DNA of 64,000 nucleotides from Holophagae bacterium. GTDB lineage: Bacteria > Acidobacteriota > Holophagae > Acanthopleuribacterales > Acanthopleuribacteraceae. The notes under the pieces were generated by a model that was given only the letters and a program-made list of their open reading frames with translations, searched no databases and had not been told where the DNA came from. Location: contig JAUIFE010000036.1 in assembly GCA_030429565.1 (NCBI GenBank), forward strand, positions 1 to 64,000, given 5' to 3'. Position numbers and translations under genes: made by a program. Of this stretch, positions 28,924 through 36,837 are shown one piece after another (position 1 is the first letter of the stretch; every line of letters starts with the position of its first letter).

Positions 28924-29229
28924 TCACGACCCGTTCTTCTCATCGTCAGAATCCGATTTGGAATTGACCTGTTCGGCTACAAAACCGATAAAACCGCCGA
29001 TGATCATACCGAACCAAAAACCTAAGCCGCTGAGCGTTCCGAACAGCGCACCGCCGAGAATGCCAAGCGAAAGCTTGGTGTAGGAGGAACCACGCCGAAT
29101 CGATTCAATCAGCGGATCCGCCTCTTGATCGGGCATGATCACACCAGGCGGTGCGGCAGATGTCCGCCGATCCTCGGTGTCCGAATTTTCGATCGGTGAT
29201 CGATCAGGGTCATTATGATTCCTGATCAT
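28924..29229 (-). CDS. Small membrane protein with polar N-terminus, unknown
   Basis: A 101-residue protein starting at the ATG at 29229 (MIRNHNDPDRSPIENSD). A charged N-terminal half is followed by two closely spaced glycine-rich helices (LGILGGALFGTLSGLGFWFG, MIIGGFIGFVAEQ) and an acidic tail. Glycine-zipper-like spacing suggests a helical hairpin. The start lies inside the end of the zinc-ribbon membrane gene (17-base overlap), so the two are translated together. Function unknown. Confidence 0.65.
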   Translation of the reverse strand: MIRNHNDPDRSPIENSDTEDRRTSAAPPGVIMPDQEADPLIESIRRGSSYTKLSLGILGGALFGTLSGLGFWFGMIIGGFIGFVAEQVNSKSDSDDEKNGS

Positions 29230-29545
29230 AGGAAACCCCACAACCACAAACCAAGGTAGACGGGTCATTGAGCATGCCACAGCCAGGGCATTGCCACGAC
29301 ATTCCCGCTGATTTTAGACCGCCGGTAAGCACATAGGCGCCGACAAGGGTCAGCCCAAGCCAACCCCAGATGAACAGCAATCTTAAAGAAGCCAAATGCG
29401 AAGCGAAGACCGCCACCAAAATCGGCGCAATGACGAGGTAACCCGCTAAACCGATCAAAACCCAAAGCCAACCGCGACCACCACGCCGCCCAGCCGTTTG
29501 ATGAATGAAGCCCAACGCAATGATTAACCCGAATATTTCAGCCAT
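29213..29545 (-). CDS. Membrane protein with C-terminal zinc ribbon, unknown
   Basis: About 110 residues from the ATG at 29545 (MAEIFGLIIALGFIHQTAG). Three hydrophobic helices (residues about 4-16, 25-45 and 55-75) are followed by a CPGCG ... CGCG motif near the C-terminus, a small treble-clef or zinc-ribbon-like site. Zinc-ribbon plus membrane-helix proteins are common and usually uncharacterised. The stop overlaps the following membrane gene by 17 bases. A 29-residue upstream extension is possible but begins in non-conserved sequence. Confidence 0.65.
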   Translation of the reverse strand: MAEIFGLIIALGFIHQTAGRRGGRGWLWVLIGLAGYLVIAPILVAVFASHLASLRLLFIWGWLGLTLVGAYVLTGGLKSAGMSWQCPGCGMLNDPSTLVCGCGVSYDQES

Positions 29546-29973
29546 CACGACACTCCCAAGAATTTTCGGTGGCGCAATGCTAATCGGCGGCAAGTCACCC
29601 TGGAAATTTACCCTGAGTACCAACCGAAGCACGGTTCCCTGTGGAACACATAGCCAACACTACTTACTCAAGCGCATTTTCTCGAAGAAACCGTCGAAGA
29701 AATAAAACCAAAAAAAGTTTTTCATGCGACACAACAAAAGTCGGCCAACACTATTTCATCTAAAAAACCCGCCTAAGGCGGCGATCTCCTCTGTTCAAAG
29801 CTGTTTGGGTCGCGCTACCGGCGCCAAGAAGGCATTCCTGAGAAACGCGGTAAAGGATCGCTTGTTGCCTGAAATTTAACGCACTCCGGCAAACACGACC
29901 GGTCGAACAAAGCAGCATTCGATGGTGTATCATCGCATCACAACCAACGTATCAATCCAAGGACAGGCAAACA
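29546..29973. other. Intergenic region between divergent genes
   Basis: No gene recognised. The region separates the minus-strand membrane-protein pair from the plus-strand YdeI-like gene and should contain both promoters. A/T-rich sequence lies around 29680-29765, followed by the small palindrome CCGCCTAAGGCGG at 29769-29781. Confidence 0.5.
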
Positions 29974-30561
29974 ATGACCCCTACCCATCCCAAAGTTGAC
30001 CAATACATCAACGGTTCTCAACAATGGCACCACGAACTGACCGCGCTGCGGAACCTGATCCTCTCTTTTGAGTTTGGTGAGACGTTCAAATGGGGTGTGC
30101 CCTGTTACACCTATCAGAACAAAAACATTCTTCTCATCCACACCTTTAAAAAATACTGCGCTGTCTTGTTTTTCAAGGGCGTTTTACTTGATGACCCCGA
30201 AGGCATCCTGGTTCAGCAAACAAAAAACACCCAGGCCGCCCGCCAGCTCAGATTCACCGGCCTTGATGACATAGAAGCGCAAAAACCCACCATCCGCACG
30301 TTTATAACCAAGGCAATCGCCGTCGAGGAAGCCGGACTTGAAGTCGTTTACAAAGAGACGGACGCCTTCGAAATTCCACCGGAATTCGAATCGGTTCGCC
30401 GGCAAAACCCGGCATTAAGCGCCGCTTTTGAGGCGTTGACACCAGGCCGCCGGCGCGGGTATTTGCTCTATTTTTCAGCGGCCAAGCAATCGAAAACCCG
30501 AACGGCCCGCATCGAAAAATGCATGCCCCGTATCCTCGACGGCAAGGGTCTCAAAGATTAG
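29974..30561 (+). CDS. YdeI/OmpD-associated family protein with DUF1801 domain
   Basis: A 195-residue cytoplasmic protein. The N-terminal part (HPKVDQYINGSQQWHHELTA, FGETFKWGVPCYTYQNKNI, FKKYCAVLFFKGVLLDDPEG) matches the DUF1801 fold, related to frataxin-like iron-chaperone proteins. The C-terminal part (FEIPPEFESVRRQNPALSAA, LTPGRRRGYLLYFSAAKQSK, ARIEKCMPRILDGKG) is the YdeI helical tail. This two-part architecture is common in bacteria and is sometimes linked to envelope or peptide stress; its molecular role is not established. Complete length. A single gene with no operon partner. Confidence 0.9.
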   Translation: MTPTHPKVDQYINGSQQWHHELTALRNLILSFEFGETFKWGVPCYTYQNKNILLIHTFKKYCAVLFFKGVLLDDPEGILVQQTKNTQAARQLRFTGLDDIEAQKPTIRTFITKAIAVEEAGLEVVYKETDAFEIPPEFESVRRQNPALSAAFEALTPGRRRGYLLYFSAAKQSKTRTARIEKCMPRILDGKGLKD

Positions 30562-31069
30562 AATTCCCCAGCACTCCCCATAAAAACCCGACTTTTCATC
30601 AAAAAAACCGCCAACTTTAGAACGATGCCCTATCTAAACCCTCTTTTGGCGAGCGATCGCAGAGTCCTCGCTTGGATTCTAATGGGAATCGACTTGCTGC
30701 AACCGGCAAGACGAGAAGCACAAACTCAAACACAGACCTCATCAACTAAACAACGTCTACTTACACACAAACAAGCGTCAAAAAGAAGTCTCTCCCTGAA
30801 ACTCTCAGCCCGAGCCGACGTAAATCATCGCGGGACAAATGGGACACCCAACGTTTTATCCTGCAGCTTTTTTCACTTGCGCACACCATCGGAAGCCCAC
30901 AACTTCTCGAACAGCCGCGCGCACCTAAAAAGTATTTACGTCAGGGATTCCCGGATGATCGGCGTCGCAAACGCGTCGCCACCACGGACATTTCCCAATT
31001 GGGGTCGACGCCAAGATAAAAAAGACCGCGCAGGCCCGTATTCCATCACGCAACTCAAGGGAGACCTCT
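30562..31069. other. Intergenic region without recognised gene
   Basis: A 211-codon open frame crosses this stretch from 30625 into the next gene, but its composition (Gln/Thr/Arg-rich, no hydrophobic pattern) and its overlap with the metallo-hydrolase argue against coding. Nothing else is seen except the ribosome site AGGGAG before 31070. Confidence 0.5.
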
Positions 31070-31996
31070 ATGACCAAGAATCTGCTAGCTTTATTATTCG
31101 CTGCATTTATTACGTGCAACAGCTTGGCAAAAAATACCATCGACCCCATTCCAGTGACGCCGATAAGCGACAATGTCTACAGCATTGTTTCGCCGTCTTT
31201 TGGTTTACCGACACCGGAGAACAAAGGCTGGAACTCGAACAGCCATTTCGTCGTCACTGAAACGGGCGTGCTCCTGTTTGACACGGGTTCTTCTGAATTA
31301 ATTGGTCATCGCATCAAACACGCAATCGAATCAGTGACTGCTTTACCGGTGCGCTGGGTTGTCAACTCGCATAGCCACGCGGATCACTGGTTTGGCAATG
31401 GCGCGTTCCCTGAGGCTGAAATCATCACGAGCAAACCGGCATTGGCCACCATGAAAGACCACGGCCCCGGCGCCTTGGAATTTTACACGCGTGTCACCAA
31501 AGGTACCTTGGGGGCCACCGAGCTGGTTTATCCCACGGTGTTATTAACAGAAAACCAAACACGCAGCTTTGGCGGGGTCGAAGTTTCCTTTATTTTCTCA
31601 AATGACGGGCATTCCCCTGGTGATTTGCTGATGTGGTTACCACAACAAAAAATTGTGGTTGGCGGCGATGTCCTGGGCTCCGATTGGATGCCGATTATCA
31701 CCGGCCACGGCAAGGTTCCTAGCTTGATCCAAACCTTGAAGGACGTAGCCGCGCTCAAGCCGGAAATTGTGCTGACGGGACACGGCCAGGCCACGACCGT
31801 CGCGTCGGTCACCCGCGATGTCGCCTTCCTTTCCCAGATTTGGGCACAGGTCAAAGCCGACTACGGCAAAAAAACGACCGAAGAACTCGTGGCAACGGTT
31901 CAAGCGGAAATGGGCCCCAAATACGGCGCCATCTACAAAGACTTCGGTTCCGACATCAAACGTTACGTGACCCTGCTGGTGCAACTACAGTCTTGA
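31070..31996 (+). CDS. Secreted metallo-beta-lactamase-fold hydrolase
   Basis: A 308-residue protein with AGGGAG six bases before the ATG and a signal peptide (MTKNLLALLFAAFITCNSLA). The zinc motif is HSHADHWFGN, preceded by GVLLFDTGSSELI; further ligands are in DGHSPGDL, VVGGDVLGSDW and LTGHGQATT. This layout fits the subgroup that includes quinoprotein-relay and general periplasmic MBL hydrolases rather than a true beta-lactamase. The C-terminal helix (TTEELVATVQAEMGPKYG) is also typical of that group. A single gene; substrate unknown. Confidence 0.88.
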   Translation: MTKNLLALLFAAFITCNSLAKNTIDPIPVTPISDNVYSIVSPSFGLPTPENKGWNSNSHFVVTETGVLLFDTGSSELIGHRIKHAIESVTALPVRWVVNSHSHADHWFGNGAFPEAEIITSKPALATMKDHGPGALEFYTRVTKGTLGATELVYPTVLLTENQTRSFGGVEVSFIFSNDGHSPGDLLMWLPQQKIVVGGDVLGSDWMPIITGHGKVPSLIQTLKDVAALKPEIVLTGHGQATTVASVTRDVAFLSQIWAQVKADYGKKTTEELVATVQAEMGPKYGAIYKDFGSDIKRYVTLLVQLQS

Positions 31997-32339
31997 TCGA
32001 GTCGACCGAAAGCGGTGCTTTGATCCCGGTTCAAGCACCGCTGCCACGACTTGGCTTTACGAGAAACCAGGCACTTTTGGAAATGCGCAACCTGTGTTCG
32101 CCGAGCCGTCCCACCTGAGACTGAAACAAAAGGATGCGGGTAAATGAAATCGCGCAAGCGGCGGGCATGAAGCGAGCAGCGAACGCACCAGGTCCGCGTT
32201 GGCTGCGTGCGGGCACGAACGGCGGGCATTTTCACGAGAGATTACGGCCCAACAGTTCGTGCGATTTTACCGCCAAGATTCGCTACGTTTCGGTTCCGTT
32301 GTGCGAGAATGGACCATTGCCTTACCGGGAGAAACAGCC
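31997..32339. other. Intergenic region with a hairpin after the hydrolase gene
   Basis: AGCGGTGCTT (32011-32020) pairs perfectly with AAGCACCGCT (32033-32042), 15 bases after the stop codon. There is no T-run, so it is at best a weak or factor-assisted terminator. No gene recognised in the remainder. Confidence 0.5.
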
Positions 32340-33152
32340 ATGCTGAGCGAACCACAACTGGCCGATTACCGGGCCCAGGGTTTCCTGGTGTTACCCGACT
32401 TCCTGAACCACGAAACCTGCGCCGCATTGCGCGCGGCCGCCACGGCGCGTGTCACCGCCTTCGAGCCAGGCGACCATGTTTCGGTTTTCTCGACCCAGGC
32501 CGACAAACAAGATCGCGATCAGTATTTTATGGACTCGGCCCAACGCATCCACTTCTTCTTTGAAGAGGAGGCCTTTGACGCCGAGGGCAACTTGGTGGTC
32601 CCCAAGAATCAAGCGATCAACAAAATCGGCCACGCGCTGCACACCTTGGATGCGACCTTCCGCGCGCTTTCGGAAGACCCGCGCTTAGGGGAGATCACCA
32701 CCGACTTGGGTTATCGCGAACCACTTCAACTGCAATCGATGTACATTTTCAAGCAGCCGGGAATCGGTGGCGAAGTAACCTGTCACCAGGACAGCACATT
32801 TTTGTATACGGAACCCCAAAGCGTGATGGGTTTTTGGTTTGCCTTGGAAGACGCGACCCTCGAAAACGGCTGTTTGTGGGCATTGCCGGGAGAACATCTA
32901 AAACCGATCAAGTCCCGTTACGTGCGCAAAGCGGAGGGCGGCACAGACTTCATCACCTACGACCATTCGCCCTGGCCGCAAGAGGGTTTGGTCCCGTTGG
33001 AAGTGCGTGAAGGCACACTGGTGTTACTGCACGGCTCATTGCCGCACCTAAGTTACGCCAATCGCTCACCTAAATCACGCCATGCCTATGCGTTGCACAT
33101 AATCGACGGCGCCTGTGATTACCCAGAAAGCAACTGGCTCCAAAGAGCTTGA
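32340..33152 (+). CDS. Phytanoyl-CoA dioxygenase (PhyH) family Fe(II)/2-oxoglutarate oxygenase
   Basis: A 270-residue protein. The ATG at 32340 (MLSEPQLADYRAQGFLVLPD) has GGGAG nine bases upstream and gives the standard PhyH N-terminus; the open frame extends 47 codons further up without family resemblance. The iron ligands are His and Asp in CHQDSTFLY and a distal His in HGSLPHLSYANRS; SRHAYALHI carries the 2-oxoglutarate-binding Arg. NGCLWALPGEHL is a typical PhyH strand. These enzymes hydroxylate acyl-CoAs or natural products. No clear partner genes; substrate unknown. Confidence 0.9.
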   Translation: MLSEPQLADYRAQGFLVLPDFLNHETCAALRAAATARVTAFEPGDHVSVFSTQADKQDRDQYFMDSAQRIHFFFEEEAFDAEGNLVVPKNQAINKIGHALHTLDATFRALSEDPRLGEITTDLGYREPLQLQSMYIFKQPGIGGEVTCHQDSTFLYTEPQSVMGFWFALEDATLENGCLWALPGEHLKPIKSRYVRKAEGGTDFITYDHSPWPQEGLVPLEVREGTLVLLHGSLPHLSYANRSPKSRHAYALHIIDGACDYPESNWLQRA

Positions 33153-33238
33153 ACAGGCGAGCCGACAGGGCCCGCCACGCATCCGCAAGCTAAGGCGAAG
33201 CCCCCGATCGGCGCGGGGGATTCGCTCGCGACGCGGGA

Positions 33239-34351
33239 TTAATCAGCAGCAACCAAGTTTTTAAGTTCGGCAAGCGTGGCGTGATCGGGAAACGCCTTGC
33301 CAAGCGCGGCGAGGGTCACCTTGGCCTTTTCGGCAAATCCCTGTTCGTGTTGGGCACGCACCAAAGCTTCTTGGAGCATGGGATGGGAAAAATGGCGCGC
33401 GGCGGCTTCCATCAAACCCAGCTCAATGCGTTTATCCGCATTGGTTTGAGCCAAGCGATAACTGTAAAAAGCATAGAAGCCCAGGTGCTGAAGATCGTAA
33501 GCCTCGGGCGCGGTAGCCACGGCCAAATCGATGAGGTAGGGTCCGGAAACACGGGCTTTGGCCAAAAGCGCCATGGTCGCTTCGTCCTTAAACGGGACGC
33601 GCGGCTTTAGGGACTGCCCCAATTGGAGCACCAACGCCTCGGCGGCTTGGGCGACCGAACCAAGGTTCTGGGCGGTAATGAGCCGCCCGTCAACAGCGAC
33701 AAATGGCAACATGGGCGCGTTGGCGGTATAAATCGCCCCGCGTGCACGCATTTTGTCTTCAATCAAAAACGGGAACAGCGCCAAGGTTTCCGAACTAAAG
33801 GCCTTCTCTTCGACATTGGTAAAGCTACAAACCCGTTTGCCGGCCACGAAATAATCGCCTTAATTGGTTTTGAGATCGGCCAAGGCGGCGGGTCCGTGGC
33901 AAACGGCGGCGATCACACGCACCCGTGCCACCATCGCAGTCAGGAATTTGTTAATTCCCGCATCGACCGGCAGGTCCATCATGGCACCGGCCCCGCCGAC
34001 AATCAAAACGCCGTCGTAGGCATGGGCGTCGGCGTCTTTCGCTGCGATTGTCGCCCCAAGCTGTTTCAAAGCCGGCGTTTGCTTTTTGAACCGCTGAATG
34101 TACGGCAAGTCGTCTTTGTTGGTTTTGACAGGCACGGCACCACCGGCCGGGCTGAGAATATCCAAACCAACACTGTGATCGCTGAGTACCAAATAAGCTT
34201 GCGCCAACTCTTCAAGGTCGTAACTGAGTTCTGGATTTTGCGTGCCGTAACTGGAAATGATCAGCGCCACGCGTTTGGTCGGCGATTGAGCGGTTGCGGG
34301 TGCCGCGGCGGCGAGCCAGGCAACGAGAGCGGATATTAACGAGGACTTCAT
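33239..34351 (-). pseudogene. Exported DJ-1/PfpI family protein interrupted by an in-frame TAA
   Basis: The ATG at 34351 lies eight bases after AGGAGG and opens a signal peptide (MKSSLISALVAWLAAAAPA). A DJ-1/PfpI domain follows with the nucleophile Cys in AAVCHGPAAL. A TAA at 33860-33862 stops the frame after DLKTN. The very next codons, in the same frame, continue the domain exactly where expected (GDYFVAGKRVCSFTNVEEKA, VAVDGRLITAQNLGS). A helical C-terminal region of about 125 residues then runs to 33239. One sense-to-stop change is enough to explain the break. The gene is divergent from a two-component pair that is also broken. Readthrough or a sequencing error cannot be excluded. Confidence 0.85.
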
Positions 34352-34536
34352 GGTGCATACCTCCTGGTGGATCGCATGCTAGCAATCGATTTGTCGTGAG
34401 TTCGTGAAGGTTCACAAAATCACGACAAAGAATCGATTAATCTGCACGACACGGCAGATTGGTGCGACGCCCTGCTCGAGAAAAGCCCTTCATTCTTTGA
34501 GCATCTGGTTTTGGGCGTCGCGCTTTGGGTGGAGGT

Positions 34537-34542
34537 TATAAT
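34537..34542 (+). promoter_or_regulatory. Possible -10 element of the response regulator gene
   Basis: A perfect TATAAT lies seven bases before the ATG at 34549. If used, transcription would start at or next to the start codon, giving a leaderless mRNA. The upstream GGAGG (34531-34535) is 13 bases from the ATG, too far for an efficient ribosome site. No good -35 hexamer at 16-18 bases spacing was found. Confidence 0.35.
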
Positions 34543-34548
34543 CGGGCC

Positions 34549-35237
34549 ATGCGACGACTTTCAGTTCTCATCATTGAAGGCAACGATGCGATTGCCGCGC
34601 GGGTCGGCGATTACCTGGCTGCGCGCGACATGGTGGTCGACTTTGCCGCCAACGCAAGCCAAGGCGTGCAGATGGCCATGGCGACCGCCTATGACGTGAT
34701 CATTCTCGACCTGTCCCTGCCCGACGGCGCGGGCTGACGGTGTGTCGCCGCATCAAGGCGGCTCACGTGCGCGATGTGCCGATCCTGATGCTCACGGCGC
34801 GCGACAGCTTGGAGGACAAGGTCGACGGCTTCCAGGCAGGCACGGACGACTACCTCACCAAACCATTTGCGTTCGAAGAGGTGTTTTTGCGTTGCGGGGC
34901 GTTGGCACGGCGACGCACACTGCACACCAACCGCGCGACGGTGATCGGGCAGCTCACGGTCGATCATCAAAAACGAACGGTGCACCGGTCCGGCCAGGCA
35001 ATAGAACTCAGCCCAACCGATTTCGATATTCTTTACGCAATGGTCGAAGCCTATCCAAACGCCATCAGTCGTTCGTCGCTCATCCAGAAAATTTGGGGCG
35101 ACGATTTGCCCGAAAGCGACGTCCTTCGTTCGCATATTTACACCTTGCGCAACGCGGTCGACAAACCGTTCGCTGCAAAGATGATCAAAACCATTCACGG
35201 CGTCGGCTTTCGCCTCGTGGGCAACGATGCCGATTAA
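34549..35237 (+). pseudogene. OmpR-type response regulator with a one-base frameshift
   Basis: The receiver domain starts at the ATG at 34549 (MRRLSVLIIEGNDAIAARVG) and holds the phospho-acceptor Asp in DVIILDLSLPDGAG. A TGA at 34735 ends this frame. One base earlier or later, the other frame gives GLTVCRRIKAAHVRDVPILM, the exact continuation of a receiver, then LTARDS, TDDYLTKPFAFEEV with the conserved Lys, and a winged-helix output domain (IELSPTDFDILYAMVE, LRSHIYTLRNAVD, IHGVGFRLV). A single missing base near 34733 restores an ordinary OmpR/PhoB regulator of about 230 residues. The stop overlaps the histidine kinase start by 11 bases. Confidence 0.88.
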
Positions 35238-36480
35238 ACACAGCATCACTCGCCGCATGCAAAGGGTATTCCTGGTGTTTGCCCTGGTCACCACGGCGAG
35301 TTTCAGCATGCTGATTTTGGCTTATTCCTGGGTCATCGAAGACAATATTTTCAACCGCTTGGTCGCCCGCGAGGCCGACTTCATTGCCGCCCACCACGCA
35401 CAGACGGGCGCCGTCGCCGAACCACAGCCGGCGTTTATGACACTTTATGCCGGCGGGTGGGACGACCTACCCGCGGCCGTTCGTCGGCAACGGCGTGCGG
35501 ATCCCGGGCGCATCGAATTCCAGGTGGATCGCGCGACCACCATCCATACGCGTGAAATCCGTTTGGGCGACCAAGTCGCGGTTCTGGCCGCCAACGTCTC
35601 CGATTACGAAGTCAGCCGCGATTACCTGCCGGTCGTGTCGCTGTAGCTGCTTGCAGGCGTCGCGCTGTGCAGCTTGCCGGAGGTCTGGATCGCTTGGCTG
35701 GTGGCGCGATCGGTGGTTTTACCCCTGCGCCGTCTTACCGAAACCGTGAACGCGGCCAAGCGTTCCGGCGTAGAAGCAGGTTTTGCGGATCGGTTTGGTG
35801 AAGACGAGGTCGGCTTTTTGGCCGGAACCATTGAATCCAGCATGGTCCATTTGCAATCGGCGCTCGCGCGCGAGAAGGACTTTACGCGGGATGTCAGCCA
35901 CGAGTTACGCACGCCGGCAGCGGTTTTGACGTTGCCGGCCGACGAATTGGATCGCGAAAAACACCTGTCAGCGCCAAGCAAGGAACTGTTTCGCAACACG
36001 GTGATCAAACTGGATCAAACCATTAAAACCCTGCTGGCTTTAGCTCGCCAAGAGAACATTGCCCTACAAGAAACCGCGCTCCTTCCCATTTTGGAAGAAT
36101 GCATTATCAACCATTTTGAGTTGGCCAACAATGCGGCTTTCGATCTCCAATTGGCGGTCCCCGCCCATCTCAAAGTGATTTGTAACCCGCACCTAGTCGC
36201 CATTTTGTGCGACAACGTGCTCACCAACGCGGGCCGCTACGCATCGGAACCCTGGCTGCGCATTCAAGCCGACGCCGAGGGCTTGCTTTTCGAAAACGCC
36301 ACCGCGACCGAAACCCCTGATGCCACCAAAGGTATCGGCCAAGGCATGAGTCTCATGCAACGCGTGTGCGATCGGTTCCAGTGGTGGCTGACGGTTGAGC
36401 GGACGCCAACCCGCTATCGTGTAAGGATCGGGTTTGCGCCAAGTGGCCCACCTGACCAAACGGGCAAAGCCGCGCCATAA
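35227..36480 (+). pseudogene. Sensor histidine kinase interrupted by an in-frame TAG
   Basis: The ATG at 35227 opens a membrane helix (MQRVFLVFALVTTASFSMLI), followed by a periplasmic stretch. At 35644-35646 a TAG interrupts the start of the second membrane helix (DYLPVVSL, stop, LLAGVALCSLPEVWIAWLVA). Both sides are in the same frame. Downstream come a HAMP-like linker, the H-box DVSHELRTPAAV with the phospho-accepting His, and a shortened ATPase region with the N-box DNVLTNAGRYA and GIGQGMSLMQRV. One base change would restore a normal kinase of about 417 residues. It pairs with the frameshifted regulator immediately upstream. Confidence 0.88.
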
Positions 36481-36837
36481 GCCTATTTCAGCCACATCAC
36501 CGGCGACACTTAACCGGGAAAGCAAACCTGATTGGGTTCCGTTTGCCGGAAAAACACGCCAATCCAGGCTGTCGCTCGACCGGTTCATTTAATCTTCGAT
36601 TGGCGCGCAACGCCGACACAGTCACTCAACTATTCTGATTTCAATACAGATAGCTCACCTACGACTGAACAGAAATTTACACCCAAACAAAACTTATCAG
36701 AAAGTCCATTGCATTCCTCTCACAAAGAAATGTATGATCCGCCCCACAACCAAAGCTCAGAAAATTTATTTCGGCCAATTTGATTTATTGATTAAATGCT
36801 GCAATTTGACCAAATCAAAAGCTAGAGAGGAGAATCC
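36481..36837. other. Upstream region of the subtilisin gene
   Basis: No gene recognised. The last 200 bases are A/T-rich and end in the ribosome site GAGAGGAG before the ATG at 36838. A promoter for the protease is expected here, but no confident hexamers were picked. Confidence 0.5.

Noticed and set aside
30625..31260. 211-codon plus-strand frame upstream of and overlapping the secreted metallo-hydrolase
   Set aside because: Composition is Gln/Thr/Arg-rich without a fold pattern, it overlaps a strongly supported gene in another frame, and it has no ribosome site.
31070..31996. Beta-lactamase (antibiotic resistance) annotation
   Set aside because: Only the shared metal-binding fold is present; the residue layout fits general periplasmic MBL hydrolases and there is no supporting context.
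33860..35646. Stop-codon recoding or readthrough to explain the interrupted DJ-1 and kinase genes
   Set aside because: The two stops differ (TAA and TAG) and the regulator has a frameshift instead. TAA, TAG and TGA all end normal genes in this window (for example TAG ends the sulfatase at 58932). Independent lesions or errors are simpler.
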